From assembly GCF_021601385.1 (NCBI RefSeq), contig NZ_BQHO01000038.1, forward strand, positions 1 through 51,576: a stretch of DNA of 51,576 bases, written 5' to 3'. Made by a program: the position numbers and the translations under genes. How positions within the stretch are numbered: the first letter of the stretch is position 1; the number at the start of each line of letters is the position of its first letter. Source of the DNA: Pseudomonas parasichuanensis (GTDB taxonomy: Bacteria; Pseudomonadota; Gammaproteobacteria; Pseudomonadales; Pseudomonadaceae). Shown piece after piece: positions 17,419 to 26,308 of the stretch. The notes below the pieces were generated by a model. That model did not search any database. It had not been told where the DNA came from and saw only the letters and a program-made list of their open reading frames with translations.

Positions 17419-18446
17419 GGGCGTGCCTCCTGGGTACCGTCGGCCGATGCCAGGTGCACACCGCCCTGCCCTACCAGCAGCAGGCCGCCACCGGCGAGGC
17501 CGCTGACCCCGGCCAGGGCGACGCGGTCGGCGCGGTTGCGCACGCTGAAGGTCTGACCGTCGTCATGGCTACGCAGCACGCTGCCGCCGTTACCGACCAG
17601 CACCACGCTGCCGTCCTCGAGAAGCGTAGCGCTTGCCAGGCCGAATTCGAGCGGGCCGCGCTCGGCATTCAGTTCAATCGGCTGCCAGCTGTCACCGAAA
17701 TCGGTGGAACGGAACAGGTTGCCGCGCAGGCCGTAAGCCAGCAGGGTGTTGGGTTGGGCGGTGCCGATCACGCCGAAGAACGAGCCCTCATAGGGGCTTT
17801 CGACCTTCGACCAGCTCTGGCCGTTGTCGCTGGAGCGGAACATGCTGCCCTGCTCGCCGACGATGAACAGGCCGGCGTCCTTCACCCAGGTAATGGCGTT
17901 GAGGTGCAATTGGTCGGGGTTGTCCAGGCGCTCGCCGACATCCTGCCAGTGCTGGCCACCGTCGAGGGTTTCGAGCACGGTGCCGTAGGCGCCGACGGCA
18001 AACCCCTGCTGCGGGTCGAGCATGCGCACATCGAGCAGCGGGGCTTCGCGGGAGCGGTCTTCGAACTGCTTGCTCCAGGTGGCGCCGCCGTCGCTGCTGG
18101 CGAGGACCTGTGCGTCATGGCCAACGGCCCAGCCGCGCTTGTCATCGAGGAAGAATACGGCGGTGAGCAGTTGCCGGGTGGGCACCCGGGCCTGGGTCCA
18201 GGTCTTGCCCTGGTCGTCGGAGAACAGGATATGGCCGCGATCGCCGACCACCACCAGGCGCTTGCCGGCGTGGGTGGCACCGATCAACAGGCTTTGGCTG
18301 GCCTTGGCCGACTCCACCGAGTATTCCTCGGCGGCCACCGCCGCATCGACGCTGCCCGCCCATGCCGCCAGTGCCAGCGCCAGCATCGCGCTGGCCGCCA
18401 ATGGCCAGGCGCCGTACCGGCCCCGTGCCGTAATCCGCTCTCTCAT
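17415..18446 (-). CDS. YCF48/BNR-repeat exported protein
   Basis: This 343-residue protein has an N-terminal signal peptide (about residues 14-36, WPLAASAMLALALAAWAG) and a chain of BNR/YCF48 beta-propeller blades, each with a D-G-G-x-T/S-W core: SDDQGKTW, SSDGGATWS, TLDGGQHW, SSDNGQSWS and SHDDGQTFS. Relatives of plant HCF136/YCF48 help assemble photosystem II, but in pseudomonads a gene of this type is often paired with an MMPL transporter, where its role is unknown; a periplasmic cofactor for the transporter is a reasonable inference. A GGGGG run about ten bases before the ATG supports the start. The 270-base region upstream should contain the promoter of the pair. Confidence 0.88.
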   Translation of the reverse strand: MRERITARGRYGAWPLAASAMLALALAAWAGSVDAAVAAEEYSVESAKASQSLLIGATHAGKRLVVVGDRGHILFSDDQGKTWTQARVPTRQLLTAVFFLDDKRGWAVGHDAQVLASSDGGATWSKQFEDRSREAPLLDVRMLDPQQGFAVGAYGTVLETLDGGQHWQDVGERLDNPDQLHLNAITWVKDAGLFIVGEQGSMFRSSDNGQSWSKVESPYEGSFFGVIGTAQPNTLLAYGLRGNLFRSTDFGDSWQPIELNAERGPLEFGLASATLLEDGSVVLVGNGGSVLRSHDDGQTFSVRNRADRVALAGVSGLAGGGLLLVGQGGVHLASADGTQEARP

Positions 18447-18605
18447 GACTGCCCCCTGTTGTGTTCTTGTGCTGGGTCAATCTATTGCCAGGTGCCGAGA
18501 AACCCTGTTCCAGAGCCCTGGAATAGCTTCGGGCCATCCTATCGGGGTACTCCGGCAGAAAACAACGAGCGGGACGTTATGTTTTGTTAACCGCTGAAAA
18601 CGACT

Positions 18606-18710
18606 GGGGCCGCTTTGCGGCCCTTTCGCGGCACGAGGCTGCTCCTACAGGAAATCGCGGTCTCCTGTAGGAGCGGCCTCGTGCCGCGAAAGGGCTGCGC
18701 AGCAGCCCCA
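18606..18710. repeat. REP doublet (AGGAGCGGCC class)
   Basis: The block is a near-perfect inverted pair: GGGGCCGCTTTGCGGCCCTT, CGCGGCACGAGGC and TCCTACAG on the left face CTGTAGGAGCGGCCTCGTGC and CGCGAAAGGG on the right, with an AAATCGCGGTCT centre. It lies immediately past the pepN stop codon (18717) and in the upstream region of the YCF48 gene, where it may protect the 3' end of the pepN transcript. Confidence 0.88.
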
Positions 18711-18716
18711 AGGGTC

Positions 18717-21374
18717 TCAAGCGAGACTTTTACTCACCACCTCATACACATCACTCGACAGCGCACCCGAAGCCAGGATCCGCTCCAGCTCGCCCTTCAT
18801 CAGCGCCTGACGCTTGTGGTCATACTTGCGCCAACGGGTCAGCGGCGCCAGCTGGCGCGAAGCGATCTGCGGGTTCAGTGCATTGAGCTCGATCACCAGG
18901 TCCGCCAGGAAGCGATACCCCGAACCGTCAGCGGCATGGAAGTTGACCAGGTTCTGCCCGGCAAACGCACCGACCAACGCCCGCACCTTGTTCGGGTTCT
19001 TCAGGGTGAAGGCCGGGTGCTGCATCAGTGCCTTGACCCGCGCCAGCCCACCCGGCAAGGCACTTGCCGCCTGCACGCTGAACCACTGGTCCATGACCAG
19101 CGGGTTGTCCTTGAAGTGCTCGGCAAAGGTTTCCAGGGCCTTGGCCCGCTCGGCCTCGAACGGCGAGTTGACCAGCACCGCCAGGGCGGTGAGGCGCTCG
19201 GTCATGTTGTCGCACTGGTCGAACTGCTCCAAGGTCGCTTCCACCACCTGCGGCTTGCCGCTGAGCATCAGGTACGACAGCGCAATGTTCTGCAGGCTGC
19301 GGCGGGCGAAGTGCTCGGCAGAGGCCACGTACGCGGTCTTGCGCGACACGTCACGGTTGGCCTGGTAACGGGCCCACAGCGCGTCGAACAGCTGCTCGGC
19401 GATCTGCCGGCGGGCAAACTCGCGGGCAGCGTGGATGGCGTCCACATCGGCCACCTGGCTGATCTCGGTGAGGTAGGCCTCGCCCGGCAGCGAAAGCATC
19501 TCGGCGACCATGGCAGGGTCCAGCGACGCATTGCCAACCACAGTGCCCAGTGCGGTGATCAGGCGCTGGTCGAGCTTGAGTGCTTCGCCACGCTGGTGCT
19601 GGCCGATCAGCTCCTGGAGCACCTGCACCGACAACTGCTGCCCCGCTTCCCAGCGGTTGAAGCCATCGCTGTCGTGCTGCATCAGGAACATCAGCTGGTC
19701 GCGGTCGTAGGGGAAGCTCAGCTTGACCGGGGCACTGAAGCCGCGCAGCAACGACGGCAGCGGTTTGCTGGCGATACCTTCAAAGGTGAAGGTCTGCTCG
19801 GCCTCTGTCACCGACAGCACGCGGCTGGTGCCAACGGCGGCGCTTTCGCCGGCCAGGCGCAGCGGCAGGTCATTGCCTTCGGCGTCCAGCAGGCCCAGTG
19901 CCACCGGGATCACGAACGGCAGTTTCTCGACCTGCCCCGGGGTCGGCGGGCAGCTCTGGCGGAAGGTCAGGCTGTAGCGCTGCGCGGCGGCGTCAAAGGC
20001 CTCGCTGACCTCCAGGCGCGGGGTGCCGGCCTGGCTGTACCAGCGCTTGAACTGGGTCAGGTCGACGCCGTTGGCGTCCTCCATGGCCTTGATGAAGTCG
20101 TCGGTGGTCACCGCCTGGCCATCATGGCGCTCGAAGTACAGGTCGCTGCCCTTGCGGAAGCCCTCGGCCCCCAGCAGGGTGTGGACCATGCCGACCACCT
20201 CGGCGCCCTTCTCGTACACCGTCAGGGTGTAGAAGTTGGAGATCTCGATGAAGCTGTCCGGGCGGATCGGGTGGGCCATGGGGCCGGCGTCTTCGGCGAA
20301 CTGGTGGGTGCGCAGGTAGGCGACGTCCTCGATGCGCTTGACCGTGCGCGAGTTCATGTCGGCGCTGAACTCGGCATCGCGGTACACCGTGAAGCCTTCC
20401 TTGAGCGACAGCTGGAACCAGTCGCGGCAGGTCACGCGGTTGCCCGACCAGTTGTGGAAGTACTCGTGGGCGACCACGCCTTCGACGCGCTGGTGGGCGG
20501 CGTCGGTGGCAGTCTCGGCACGGGCCAGCACACAGCTGGAGTTGAAGATGTTCAGGCCCTTGTTTTCCATGGCGCCCATGTTGAAGTCGTTGACTGCGAC
20601 GATCATGAAGATGTCCAAGTCGTATTCACGGCCGTAGACCTCTTCGTCCCAGCGCATGGACTTCTTCAGGCTGACCATGGCGTGGTCGCACTTGTCGAGG
20701 TTCTCTTCCTCGACATAGATACGCAGGGTCACGTCACGGCCGGACTGGCGCTTGAATTCGCTTTCGACACACCACAGGTCACCCGCCACCAGCGCGAACA
20801 GGTAGGCCGGCTTCTTGAACGGATCTTCCCAGGTTGCCCAGTGGCGGCCGTCTTCAGCCGGCCCGCTGCCGACCGGGTTGCCGTTGGACAGCAGCACCGG
20901 GTAGCGGTGCTGTTCGGCGATCACCGTGGTGGTGAAGACGCTCATCACATCCGGGCGGTCGAGGTAGTAGGTGATCTTGCGAAAGCCCTCGGCCTCGCAC
21001 TGGGTGCAGAACATCTTGCCGGACTTGTACAGGCCTTCCAGCGCGGTGTTGCTCTCCGGGTGGATCTTCACGCTGGTGTCGAGGGTGAAGCGCTCGGTTT
21101 TCGGGTGCAGGGTCAGGCTGCTGTCGTCGAGCTGGTAATCGCCCGATTGCAGCTCCTGGTCATCCAGCGAAGCGCGCAGCAGCTCCAGCTGCTGGCCGTC
21201 GAGCACCAGCGGCGGCAGGCCGGCGCCACGCTCGGGGTTGCGGCGCATGACCAACTGCGCATGCACCAGCGTGTGGTCCTCGAACAGCTCGAAGGTCAGG
21301 TGGGTCTCTTCGATCAGGTACTCGGGGGCCTGATAGTCCTTGAGGTAGATCACTTGCGGTTGTTCGGTACGCAT
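18717..21374 (-). CDS. pepN: Aminopeptidase N
   Basis: PepN is the major cytoplasmic M1 zinc aminopeptidase that trims peptides to amino acids. The 885-residue length is normal (E. coli 870). The exopeptidase motif GAMEN precedes the zinc site HEYFH at residues 303-307 with the third ligand Glu326 exactly 18 residues on (SLKEGF), and the FGFxV-like N-terminal substrate loops are as expected. There is no signal peptide. AAAGGAT before the ATG supports the start. The DUF2797 gene ends 12 bases upstream, so pepN is likely transcribed as the distal gene of the DUF1315-DUF2797-pepN group, while a REP doublet follows its stop. Confidence 0.97.
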   Translation of the reverse strand: MRTEQPQVIYLKDYQAPEYLIEETHLTFELFEDHTLVHAQLVMRRNPERGAGLPPLVLDGQQLELLRASLDDQELQSGDYQLDDSSLTLHPKTERFTLDTSVKIHPESNTALEGLYKSGKMFCTQCEAEGFRKITYYLDRPDVMSVFTTTVIAEQHRYPVLLSNGNPVGSGPAEDGRHWATWEDPFKKPAYLFALVAGDLWCVESEFKRQSGRDVTLRIYVEEENLDKCDHAMVSLKKSMRWDEEVYGREYDLDIFMIVAVNDFNMGAMENKGLNIFNSSCVLARAETATDAAHQRVEGVVAHEYFHNWSGNRVTCRDWFQLSLKEGFTVYRDAEFSADMNSRTVKRIEDVAYLRTHQFAEDAGPMAHPIRPDSFIEISNFYTLTVYEKGAEVVGMVHTLLGAEGFRKGSDLYFERHDGQAVTTDDFIKAMEDANGVDLTQFKRWYSQAGTPRLEVSEAFDAAAQRYSLTFRQSCPPTPGQVEKLPFVIPVALGLLDAEGNDLPLRLAGESAAVGTSRVLSVTEAEQTFTFEGIASKPLPSLLRGFSAPVKLSFPYDRDQLMFLMQHDSDGFNRWEAGQQLSVQVLQELIGQHQRGEALKLDQRLITALGTVVGNASLDPAMVAEMLSLPGEAYLTEISQVADVDAIHAAREFARRQIAEQLFDALWARYQANRDVSRKTAYVASAEHFARRSLQNIALSYLMLSGKPQVVEATLEQFDQCDNMTERLTALAVLVNSPFEAERAKALETFAEHFKDNPLVMDQWFSVQAASALPGGLARVKALMQHPAFTLKNPNKVRALVGAFAGQNLVNFHAADGSGYRFLADLVIELNALNPQIASRQLAPLTRWRKYDHKRQALMKGELERILASGALSSDVYEVVSKSLA

Positions 21375-21386
21375 GGTGACGATCCT

Positions 21387-22217
21387 TTACTGGAGCACGG
21401 CCAGTTGATAGGCCGTGTACTTGCGAATGTTGATCACACCGGTGTCGAAGATCAGGTACTGGCCCTTGATGCCCAGCAGCGTGCCTTCCACGACCGGATC
21501 CTTGTCGAGGTTGAAGCTGACGATCTTTTTCGGGTAGGCCTCGACCGGGTAGCGCATCTGCACCACCTCGGCGTCGGGCAGCGGCTGGATGGCTTGCAGG
21601 CCAAAGCGCTCTTGCAGCCCACGGATACCGTCGGCGCAGGCGTCGAAGATCTGTTCGCGGATGGCCACCAGGTCGAGCACTTCGGCATCGCCCTTGAGCA
21701 ATGCGCGCCAGTTGGTGCGGTCCGGCACCTGGCTGCGCAGGATGTCTTCGACCAGCCCGGATTGCTGGCGGGTGGCCACGCGCATGATCGGCAGCGCCTG
21801 GCTGGCACCCTGGTCGAGCCAGCGGGTGGGCAGTTGGGTGGCACGGGTGATGCCGACCTTGATGCCCGACGAGTTGGCCAGGTACACCACGTGGTCGGTC
21901 ATGCAGAACTGCTCGCCCCACGACGGCTCGCGGCAGGTGCCGGCGTCGTAGTGGCAGCGTTCCGGGGCCATGATGCAGACGTCGCACTGGGCCAGCTTGG
22001 TCATGCAGGGGTAGCAGTAACCCTGGCTGAAGCTGGTCTTGGTGCGCTTGCCGCAGTGGGTGCAGTGGATGGCGCCGAGGTACTCCAGGCGGATCGACTG
22101 GCCGATCAGCGGGTTCACCGGCACCTGGGCGTCGTCCAGGCGAAAACTGTATTGAACGACCGGCGCTTCCAGACGCACCGCCATCTTGCTCAAAGAGCCA
22201 CGAGCGAGTTCGATCAA
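21387..22217 (-). CDS. DUF2797 family zinc-ribbon-like protein
   Basis: The protein of 276 residues (from TTG at 22217) or 265 (from ATG at 22184) contains a cysteine-rich N-terminal zinc-ribbon-like part (CTHCGKRTK, CYPCMTKLAQCDVC, then two more Cys/His clusters) followed by a conserved region with YLANSSGIKVGITRATQLPTR, which resembles a GIY-YIG-like beta strand pattern. Both belong to DUF2797, whose function is unknown. The TTG overlaps the DUF1315 stop codon as TTGA, favouring coupled initiation there; the ATG has only a weak ribosome site. A still longer open frame upstream lies wholly inside DUF1315 and is ignored. Confidence 0.87.
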   Translation of the reverse strand: MIELARGSLSKMAVRLEAPVVQYSFRLDDAQVPVNPLIGQSIRLEYLGAIHCTHCGKRTKTSFSQGYCYPCMTKLAQCDVCIMAPERCHYDAGTCREPSWGEQFCMTDHVVYLANSSGIKVGITRATQLPTRWLDQGASQALPIMRVATRQQSGLVEDILRSQVPDRTNWRALLKGDAEVLDLVAIREQIFDACADGIRGLQERFGLQAIQPLPDAEVVQMRYPVEAYPKKIVSFNLDKDPVVEGTLLGIKGQYLIFDTGVINIRKYTAYQLAVLQ

Positions 22218-22474
22218 TGTACCGAGTCCGACTTGAACAGGATGTTGGCGATCGGCGCGGATTTCGACGCGCACTCTTGCGGGCCCATGTAGCCGGTGCG
22301 CTGGTCTTCGGGCAGGTTCTGGATTTCCCAGGCGATCACGGCCTGCAGCGACAGTTCTTTCTGCTCGGCGGTGAGCTTGCGGCCATCGGACCATTTGCCG
22401 ATTTCAACGGCCGTTTTCAGGCTTTCGTAGATCTCGGGGGTGATGTTTTCGATCATTTGGGCGAACGTGGACAT
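22214..22474 (-). CDS. DUF1315 family (YeaC-like) small protein
   Basis: The 86-residue protein is a helical, soluble DUF1315 member related to E. coli YeaC, with the family pattern of an early ITPEIYESLKTAVEIGKW helix and a later QAVIAWEIQNLPEDQRTGYM region. Function is unknown. GAGGAGA six bases before the ATG is the strongest ribosome site in this cluster, consistent with high expression. It lies 13 bases downstream of the rhomboid gene on the same strand and overlaps the DUF2797 gene at its 3' end. Confidence 0.9.
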   Translation of the reverse strand: MSTFAQMIENITPEIYESLKTAVEIGKWSDGRKLTAEQKELSLQAVIAWEIQNLPEDQRTGYMGPQECASKSAPIANILFKSDSVH

Positions 22475-22487
22475 GGTGTCTCCTCAG

Positions 22488-23366
22488 TCAGGCGGACAGT
22501 TTACGCCGGGCGAGCCATCCACCCAAGAGCCCCGTCAGGCAACCGATGAGCAACCCGCCCACGTGCGCGGCGTTGGCGATCTGACCGAAGCCAAGCTGCC
22601 CCACCACACCGCTCAGGCACACCAGCAGCCAGATCAGCATCATCGCCAGCACACCCCGGGGCAGGCTGAACTGCGGGTTCGGTGCCAGCTTCTGATACAG
22701 CCACACATGCCCGAGCAAACCGTACAGCACACCGGACAGGCCACCGAACAGGCTTGGGCCGCTGGTGAAGTGCTGGGCCAGGTTGGACACCAGGCTGAAC
22801 AGCAGGGTCAAGGACAGCAGCATCCATGGGCCCTGGCGCAGTTCGATGCGTTTGCCCAGCTCCCAGTACCACATACCGTTCATCGCCAGGTGCAGCACAC
22901 CGAAGTGCAGCAGCATCGGCGACACCAGCCGCCACCACTGGCCTTCGCCGAGTGCTTGCAGCAGCGGGGTGAAATACAGGTACTCACCCTGCACCTGGAA
23001 GGGCAGGAAGGTAAACCAGGCGATGGTGGTCAGGTTGTCGCCCAGGCCGGTCAGGCCAGCGACCACCAGGCTCAGGAACAGCACCGTGGCGGTGACCTTG
23101 CAGGCGATGGCCTGTTCCTTCAGCGTCGGGGCTTTCGCCGGCAAGCCGGCTTCCACAGGCTCAGGGTTGGGCTCGAGGTCGGCGTTGCCGTCGGGGTAGC
23201 GCGTGTACAACTCGCGAACATCCTCGGCAACGGCCGGCGGTACCCACAGCACCTGCTCCTCGCCCTCCTCGACCACCCGGTGCGGCACCTGCAGGCGCCG
23301 CAGCAGGGCGACGAAACCGCTGAGGTCGACCGCCAGCGGCAGGCGCAGCACTTCGATCACGTTCAT
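22488..23366 (-). CDS. Rhomboid family intramembrane serine protease
   Basis: The 292-residue protein has an N-terminal cytoplasmic domain of about 65 residues (as in GlpG), a linker, and six predicted membrane helices from about 88 onward. The catalytic dyad is visible: Ser211 in GGLSGVLYG and His268 in NAAHVGG, and the L1-loop WR pair occurs in GEGQWWRLVSPMLLHFGVLH. It should cleave membrane proteins within the bilayer; substrates are unknown. The linker residues 70-80 (PVEAGLPAKAP) are encoded by a REP palindrome, an unusual feature. The ATG overlaps the stop of the metallophosphoesterase gene (ATGA). Confidence 0.93.
   Translation of the reverse strand: MNVIEVLRLPLAVDLSGFVALLRRLQVPHRVVEEGEEQVLWVPPAVAEDVRELYTRYPDGNADLEPNPEPVEAGLPAKAPTLKEQAIACKVTATVLFLSLVVAGLTGLGDNLTTIAWFTFLPFQVQGEYLYFTPLLQALGEGQWWRLVSPMLLHFGVLHLAMNGMWYWELGKRIELRQGPWMLLSLTLLFSLVSNLAQHFTSGPSLFGGLSGVLYGLLGHVWLYQKLAPNPQFSLPRGVLAMMLIWLLVCLSGVVGQLGFGQIANAAHVGGLLIGCLTGLLGGWLARRKLSA
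23128..23159. repeat. Single REP unit inside the rhomboid coding sequence
   Basis: Read on the minus strand the segment starts CCTGTGGAAGCCGGCTTGCC; 25 bases (23135-23159) are identical to the intergenic REP arm at 14970-14994. The palindromic core GCCGGCAAGCCGGC is intact. It keeps the rhomboid frame open and encodes the linker PVEAGLPAKAP between the N-terminal domain and the first membrane helix. Confidence 0.9.
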
Positions 23367-24334
23367 TGACTGGCCTGCGGGCGTTCGACATCGACCCAGA
23401 CGAACTTGTGCGGGTCGATGCGGGTTTCGTCATCCAGCCGGTAGGCGGCCAGCTTGCCGTACAGCACGGCACTGTAGTCCAGGCAGGCCAGGTTGCCGCG
23501 GATCGGCGCCGGGCGGCCGCTGCGCCAGTAGTGGCCGACAAACAGCAGCGGCTCATCTTCGGTATAACGCAACAGGGCGTTCTTCTGGGTATGGCTGAGG
23601 GGCGCGCGCGCCACCTCATCGGGCAAGGCGTCGGGCTGGAAGACGATATCGCCGTAGGTTTGCGGATCCTCTTCCCAGAACTTGGTGCGGAAGAAAGCAC
23701 GGGTCAGGCCATCACCGCCGGTCAGTGTCAGGCCGTCAGGCAGACGCATGTCGGTGCCGCGCAGCAGGCGGTTGCACACGGTGGCGGCAAAGCTTCCGGA
23801 CACCGCCGAGGCCTGCACGAAGTGCTCGTCGATGCAGCCTTTGGGGTACTGCTGGCGCAGCGGCTCGATCAGTTGCGGGTCCCAGCAGGCATGCACCAGG
23901 CGGAAACGCCCGGCGTCGACAAACAGCGGCAGCTCGTAGAACCACTGGATGAAGTCGTGCCAGTCGCCGGGGTGCTGGGCGAACTGGGTGAGGGTTTCGT
24001 CGATCAACCGGGCATGCCGTGGCGTGTGCTCGCGTACATAGGCCTTGCCAGTGCCCGGCAGGGCCGGCGTGACCCAGCCCAGGGCGTTGTATTCGTGGTT
24101 GCCCATGATGCAGAAGGCCTGGCCGGCCTCGACCATGTCGTGGACGATGTGCAGCGCTTCGCGAATGCGCGGGCCGCGGTCGACAATATCGCCGAGGAAC
24201 AGCGCCTGGCGCCGTGGGTGCCGCCAGACACCGCCGACACGTTTATAACCGAGGGCGTCGAGCAGGCGCTCGAGGGTAAGCGCACAACCGTGCACGTCAC
24301 CGATGATGTCGAAACTGCGCGCCGGATCGAGCAT
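23363..24334 (-). CDS. Metallophosphoesterase of the PPP/ApaH type
   Basis: The 323-residue protein carries the binuclear-metal phosphoesterase motifs GDVHGC (residues 12-17), GDIVDRG (48-54) and GNHEYN (78-83), with later conserved histidines (LVHACWDP and FVGHYWRSG). These are the motifs of the serine/threonine phosphatase and diadenosine-tetraphosphatase superfamily. It is longer than ApaH (about 280) and the sequence around the motifs differs, so I do not call it apaH; a nucleotide or protein phosphatase activity is likely. It overlaps nadK by one base (TGATG) and the rhomboid gene by four. Confidence 0.9.
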   Translation of the reverse strand: MLDPARSFDIIGDVHGCALTLERLLDALGYKRVGGVWRHPRRQALFLGDIVDRGPRIREALHIVHDMVEAGQAFCIMGNHEYNALGWVTPALPGTGKAYVREHTPRHARLIDETLTQFAQHPGDWHDFIQWFYELPLFVDAGRFRLVHACWDPQLIEPLRQQYPKGCIDEHFVQASAVSGSFAATVCNRLLRGTDMRLPDGLTLTGGDGLTRAFFRTKFWEEDPQTYGDIVFQPDALPDEVARAPLSHTQKNALLRYTEDEPLLFVGHYWRSGRPAPIRGNLACLDYSAVLYGKLAAYRLDDETRIDPHKFVWVDVERPQASQ

Positions 24335-25224
24335 CAGTCGTCCCTGCCCCCCAGGCGGCTGCCCCAGCCTAGCTTGGTGCGGCAGACTTCGTAGTAGTTG
24401 TGGTCCAGCGGATGGATCAGGCGCAGCTTCTGCGGTTTCTTGCTCACCGTGATGGTGTCGCCGGGGGCGCAGGTGAAGTGGTTCTGGCCGTCACAGGAAA
24501 CCTGCGGGTAGATCTGCAGGTCGCTGGACACCACGATCTTCAGCTCGCTGTTGCCGTCGACCACGATCGGCCGGCCCGACAGGGTGTGCGGGTACATCGG
24601 CACGATGACGATGGCGTCGAGCTTGGGGTGCATGATCGGCCCGCCGGCTGACAGCGCATAGGCCGTGGAACCCGTGGGGGTGGCGACGATCAGGCCGTCG
24701 GCCTTCTGGCTGCAGACGAACTGGCCGTCGATGTAGATCTCGAACTCGATCATCCGCGTCGATTTACCCGGGTGCAGCACCACGTCGTTGAGCGCATCGC
24801 CCTGGCCAATGGCCTCGTGGTGACGGCGCACCTCGGCCTGCAGCAGGAAGCGGTTTTCCACCAGGTAGTGGCCGTCGAGCACTTCGGCGACTTTCTGCTC
24901 CAGCTCATCGGGGCGGATATCGGTGAGGAAGCCCAGGTTGCCACGGTTTATGCCCAGCACCGGGATGTTGTGCCGGGCCAGGGCGCGGGCGGCGCCGAGC
25001 AGGCTGCCGTCGCCACCGACCACGATGACCAGGTCGCACACCTCGCCCAGCAGCTTGCGGGTGGAGGTTTGCAGGCCGTGGCCGGGCAGCACTTCAGCGA
25101 TGGTGTCCTCGAGGATCACGTGCAGGTGGCGCTCGAGGAGGAATTTTTTCAGTCGGCGAATGGTGTCGAGCACCTGGGAGCTGCCAAGGCGTCCGATGAT
25201 ACCGATATTGCGAAATTGCTCCAT
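24334..25224 (-). CDS. nadK: NAD kinase
   Basis: NadK phosphorylates NAD to NADP. The 296-residue protein contains the essential GGDGS at residues 70-74, the GINRGNLGFLTD segment at 91-102 and the conserved VATPTGSTAYALSAGGP loop near 180, all diagnostic. Length matches the E. coli enzyme (292). The ATG start gives the usual MEQFRNIGIIGR N-terminus. It is the promoter-proximal gene of a minus-strand run leading into the phosphoesterase and rhomboid genes, and faces the divergent DUF1853 gene across 89 bases. Confidence 0.97.
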   Translation of the reverse strand: MEQFRNIGIIGRLGSSQVLDTIRRLKKFLLERHLHVILEDTIAEVLPGHGLQTSTRKLLGEVCDLVIVVGGDGSLLGAARALARHNIPVLGINRGNLGFLTDIRPDELEQKVAEVLDGHYLVENRFLLQAEVRRHHEAIGQGDALNDVVLHPGKSTRMIEFEIYIDGQFVCSQKADGLIVATPTGSTAYALSAGGPIMHPKLDAIVIVPMYPHTLSGRPIVVDGNSELKIVVSSDLQIYPQVSCDGQNHFTCAPGDTITVSKKPQKLRLIHPLDHNYYEVCRTKLGWGSRLGGRDD

Positions 25225-25313
25225 GGTGCTCCTGCAAGGCTCTGCGGCGGGGTGACTATGCCGGGATTATGGGCGAAAGCACCGGGCAGCGGCAAACCGG
25301 CTATGCTCGCGGG

Positions 25314-26252
25314 ATGATGCCCTTCGCCGACCTTGAGCCCCTGCCCCGCCAGTTGCGCCACCCCGCGGTGCGCGACCTGGCCTGGACGATTCTGTCGCCC
25401 CCCTTGCTGCAAGACACTCCGCAGCCACAGCGCCACCCGCTCCACGCCAGCGGCTGGGCCGACGACCCCGCGCGCCTGGCCGACTGGCTGCGCGCACTCG
25501 ACCAGGCACCGGCGCCGTTGCTCGAAGGGCTGGCACGTCTGAGCAGCCGTCGTCTGGGCCTGTATTACGAAGCGCTGTGGCAGTTCGCCTTGCGCCAGGC
25601 ACCGGGCATCGAGCTGCTGGCAGCCAACCTGGCGATCCGCGATGGCGGACACACCCTGGGCGAGCTGGATATCCTGCTGCGTGACCGCGAAGGCGATCAT
25701 CACCTGGAGCTGGCGATCAAACTGTACCTGGGGCCCAGTACGGGTGAGGGCAGCAACCCGGCCGACTGGCTCGGGCCTGGCTGTCATGACCGGCTGGGGC
25801 AGAAACTGGCGCACCTGGCGCAGCACCAGTTGCCCATGTCGAGTGGGCCGCACAGTCGTCAGGTGCTGGACGCGCTGGGCGTGGACAAGGTGCAGGCACA
25901 CCTGTGGCTCGGCGGTTACCTGTTCTATCCCCTGGCAGGCCCGGCAGCCCGACCGCCCACCGGCAGCAACCCCGAACACCTGCGTGGCGGCTGGCTGCAC
26001 CGGCGAGACTGGGCCAGCGACGCGCAACAGCGCTGGCAGCCCCTGCCCCGGCATGCCTGGCTGGCACCGGCACGGCTGGCAGCTGACGATTGCTTGGACG
26101 CCGCGCACTTCGATGCGTGGCTGGAGGGGCTGGACACCCACGCTCCCGCGCAACTGCTGGCCAGAATGGCGCAACAGGCAGACGGGGCGTGGGAGGAAGT
26201 CGAGCGGGTATTCCTGGTGGCCGACAGCTGGCCGCACCTGCCCGCTCGATGA
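25314..26252 (+). CDS. DUF1853 family protein
   Basis: The protein of 312 residues begins at one of two adjacent ATGs (25314 or 25317), giving MPFADLEPLPRQLRHPAVRDLAW at the N-terminus, the hallmark opening of DUF1853. A conserved nuclease-like stretch (LGELDILLRDREGDHHLELAIKLYL, residues about 118-142) has the E/D-x-D...E-x-K spacing of PD-(D/E)xK enzymes, so a nuclease fold is possible; that is inference. The upstream open frame to 25269 has no better ribosome site. Function is unknown. The gene is divergent from nadK and convergent with the WG-repeat gene. Confidence 0.85.
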   Translation: MMPFADLEPLPRQLRHPAVRDLAWTILSPPLLQDTPQPQRHPLHASGWADDPARLADWLRALDQAPAPLLEGLARLSSRRLGLYYEALWQFALRQAPGIELLAANLAIRDGGHTLGELDILLRDREGDHHLELAIKLYLGPSTGEGSNPADWLGPGCHDRLGQKLAHLAQHQLPMSSGPHSRQVLDALGVDKVQAHLWLGGYLFYPLAGPAARPPTGSNPEHLRGGWLHRRDWASDAQQRWQPLPRHAWLAPARLAADDCLDAAHFDAWLEGLDTHAPAQLLARMAQQADGAWEEVERVFLVADSWPHLPAR

Positions 26253-26308
26253 ACCGCCAGTCCCCCCACTGGTTTACCGGTGAAAGGCCTGGCAGGCATC
26301 AGCGAGGA

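Noticed and set aside
15028-17556. Plus-strand open frame of 842 codons opposite the MMPL transporter
   Set aside because: Shadow of the transporter; composition is His/Gln/Arg-rich and lacks hydrophobic segments or motifs.
18615-22292. Very long plus-strand open frame of 1225 codons
   Set aside because: It is the antisense shadow of pepN and DUF2797, arising from high GC at third positions. It has no family features and consists of His/Gln/Leu/Val-rich low-complexity text, while the minus-strand genes have intact catalytic motifs.
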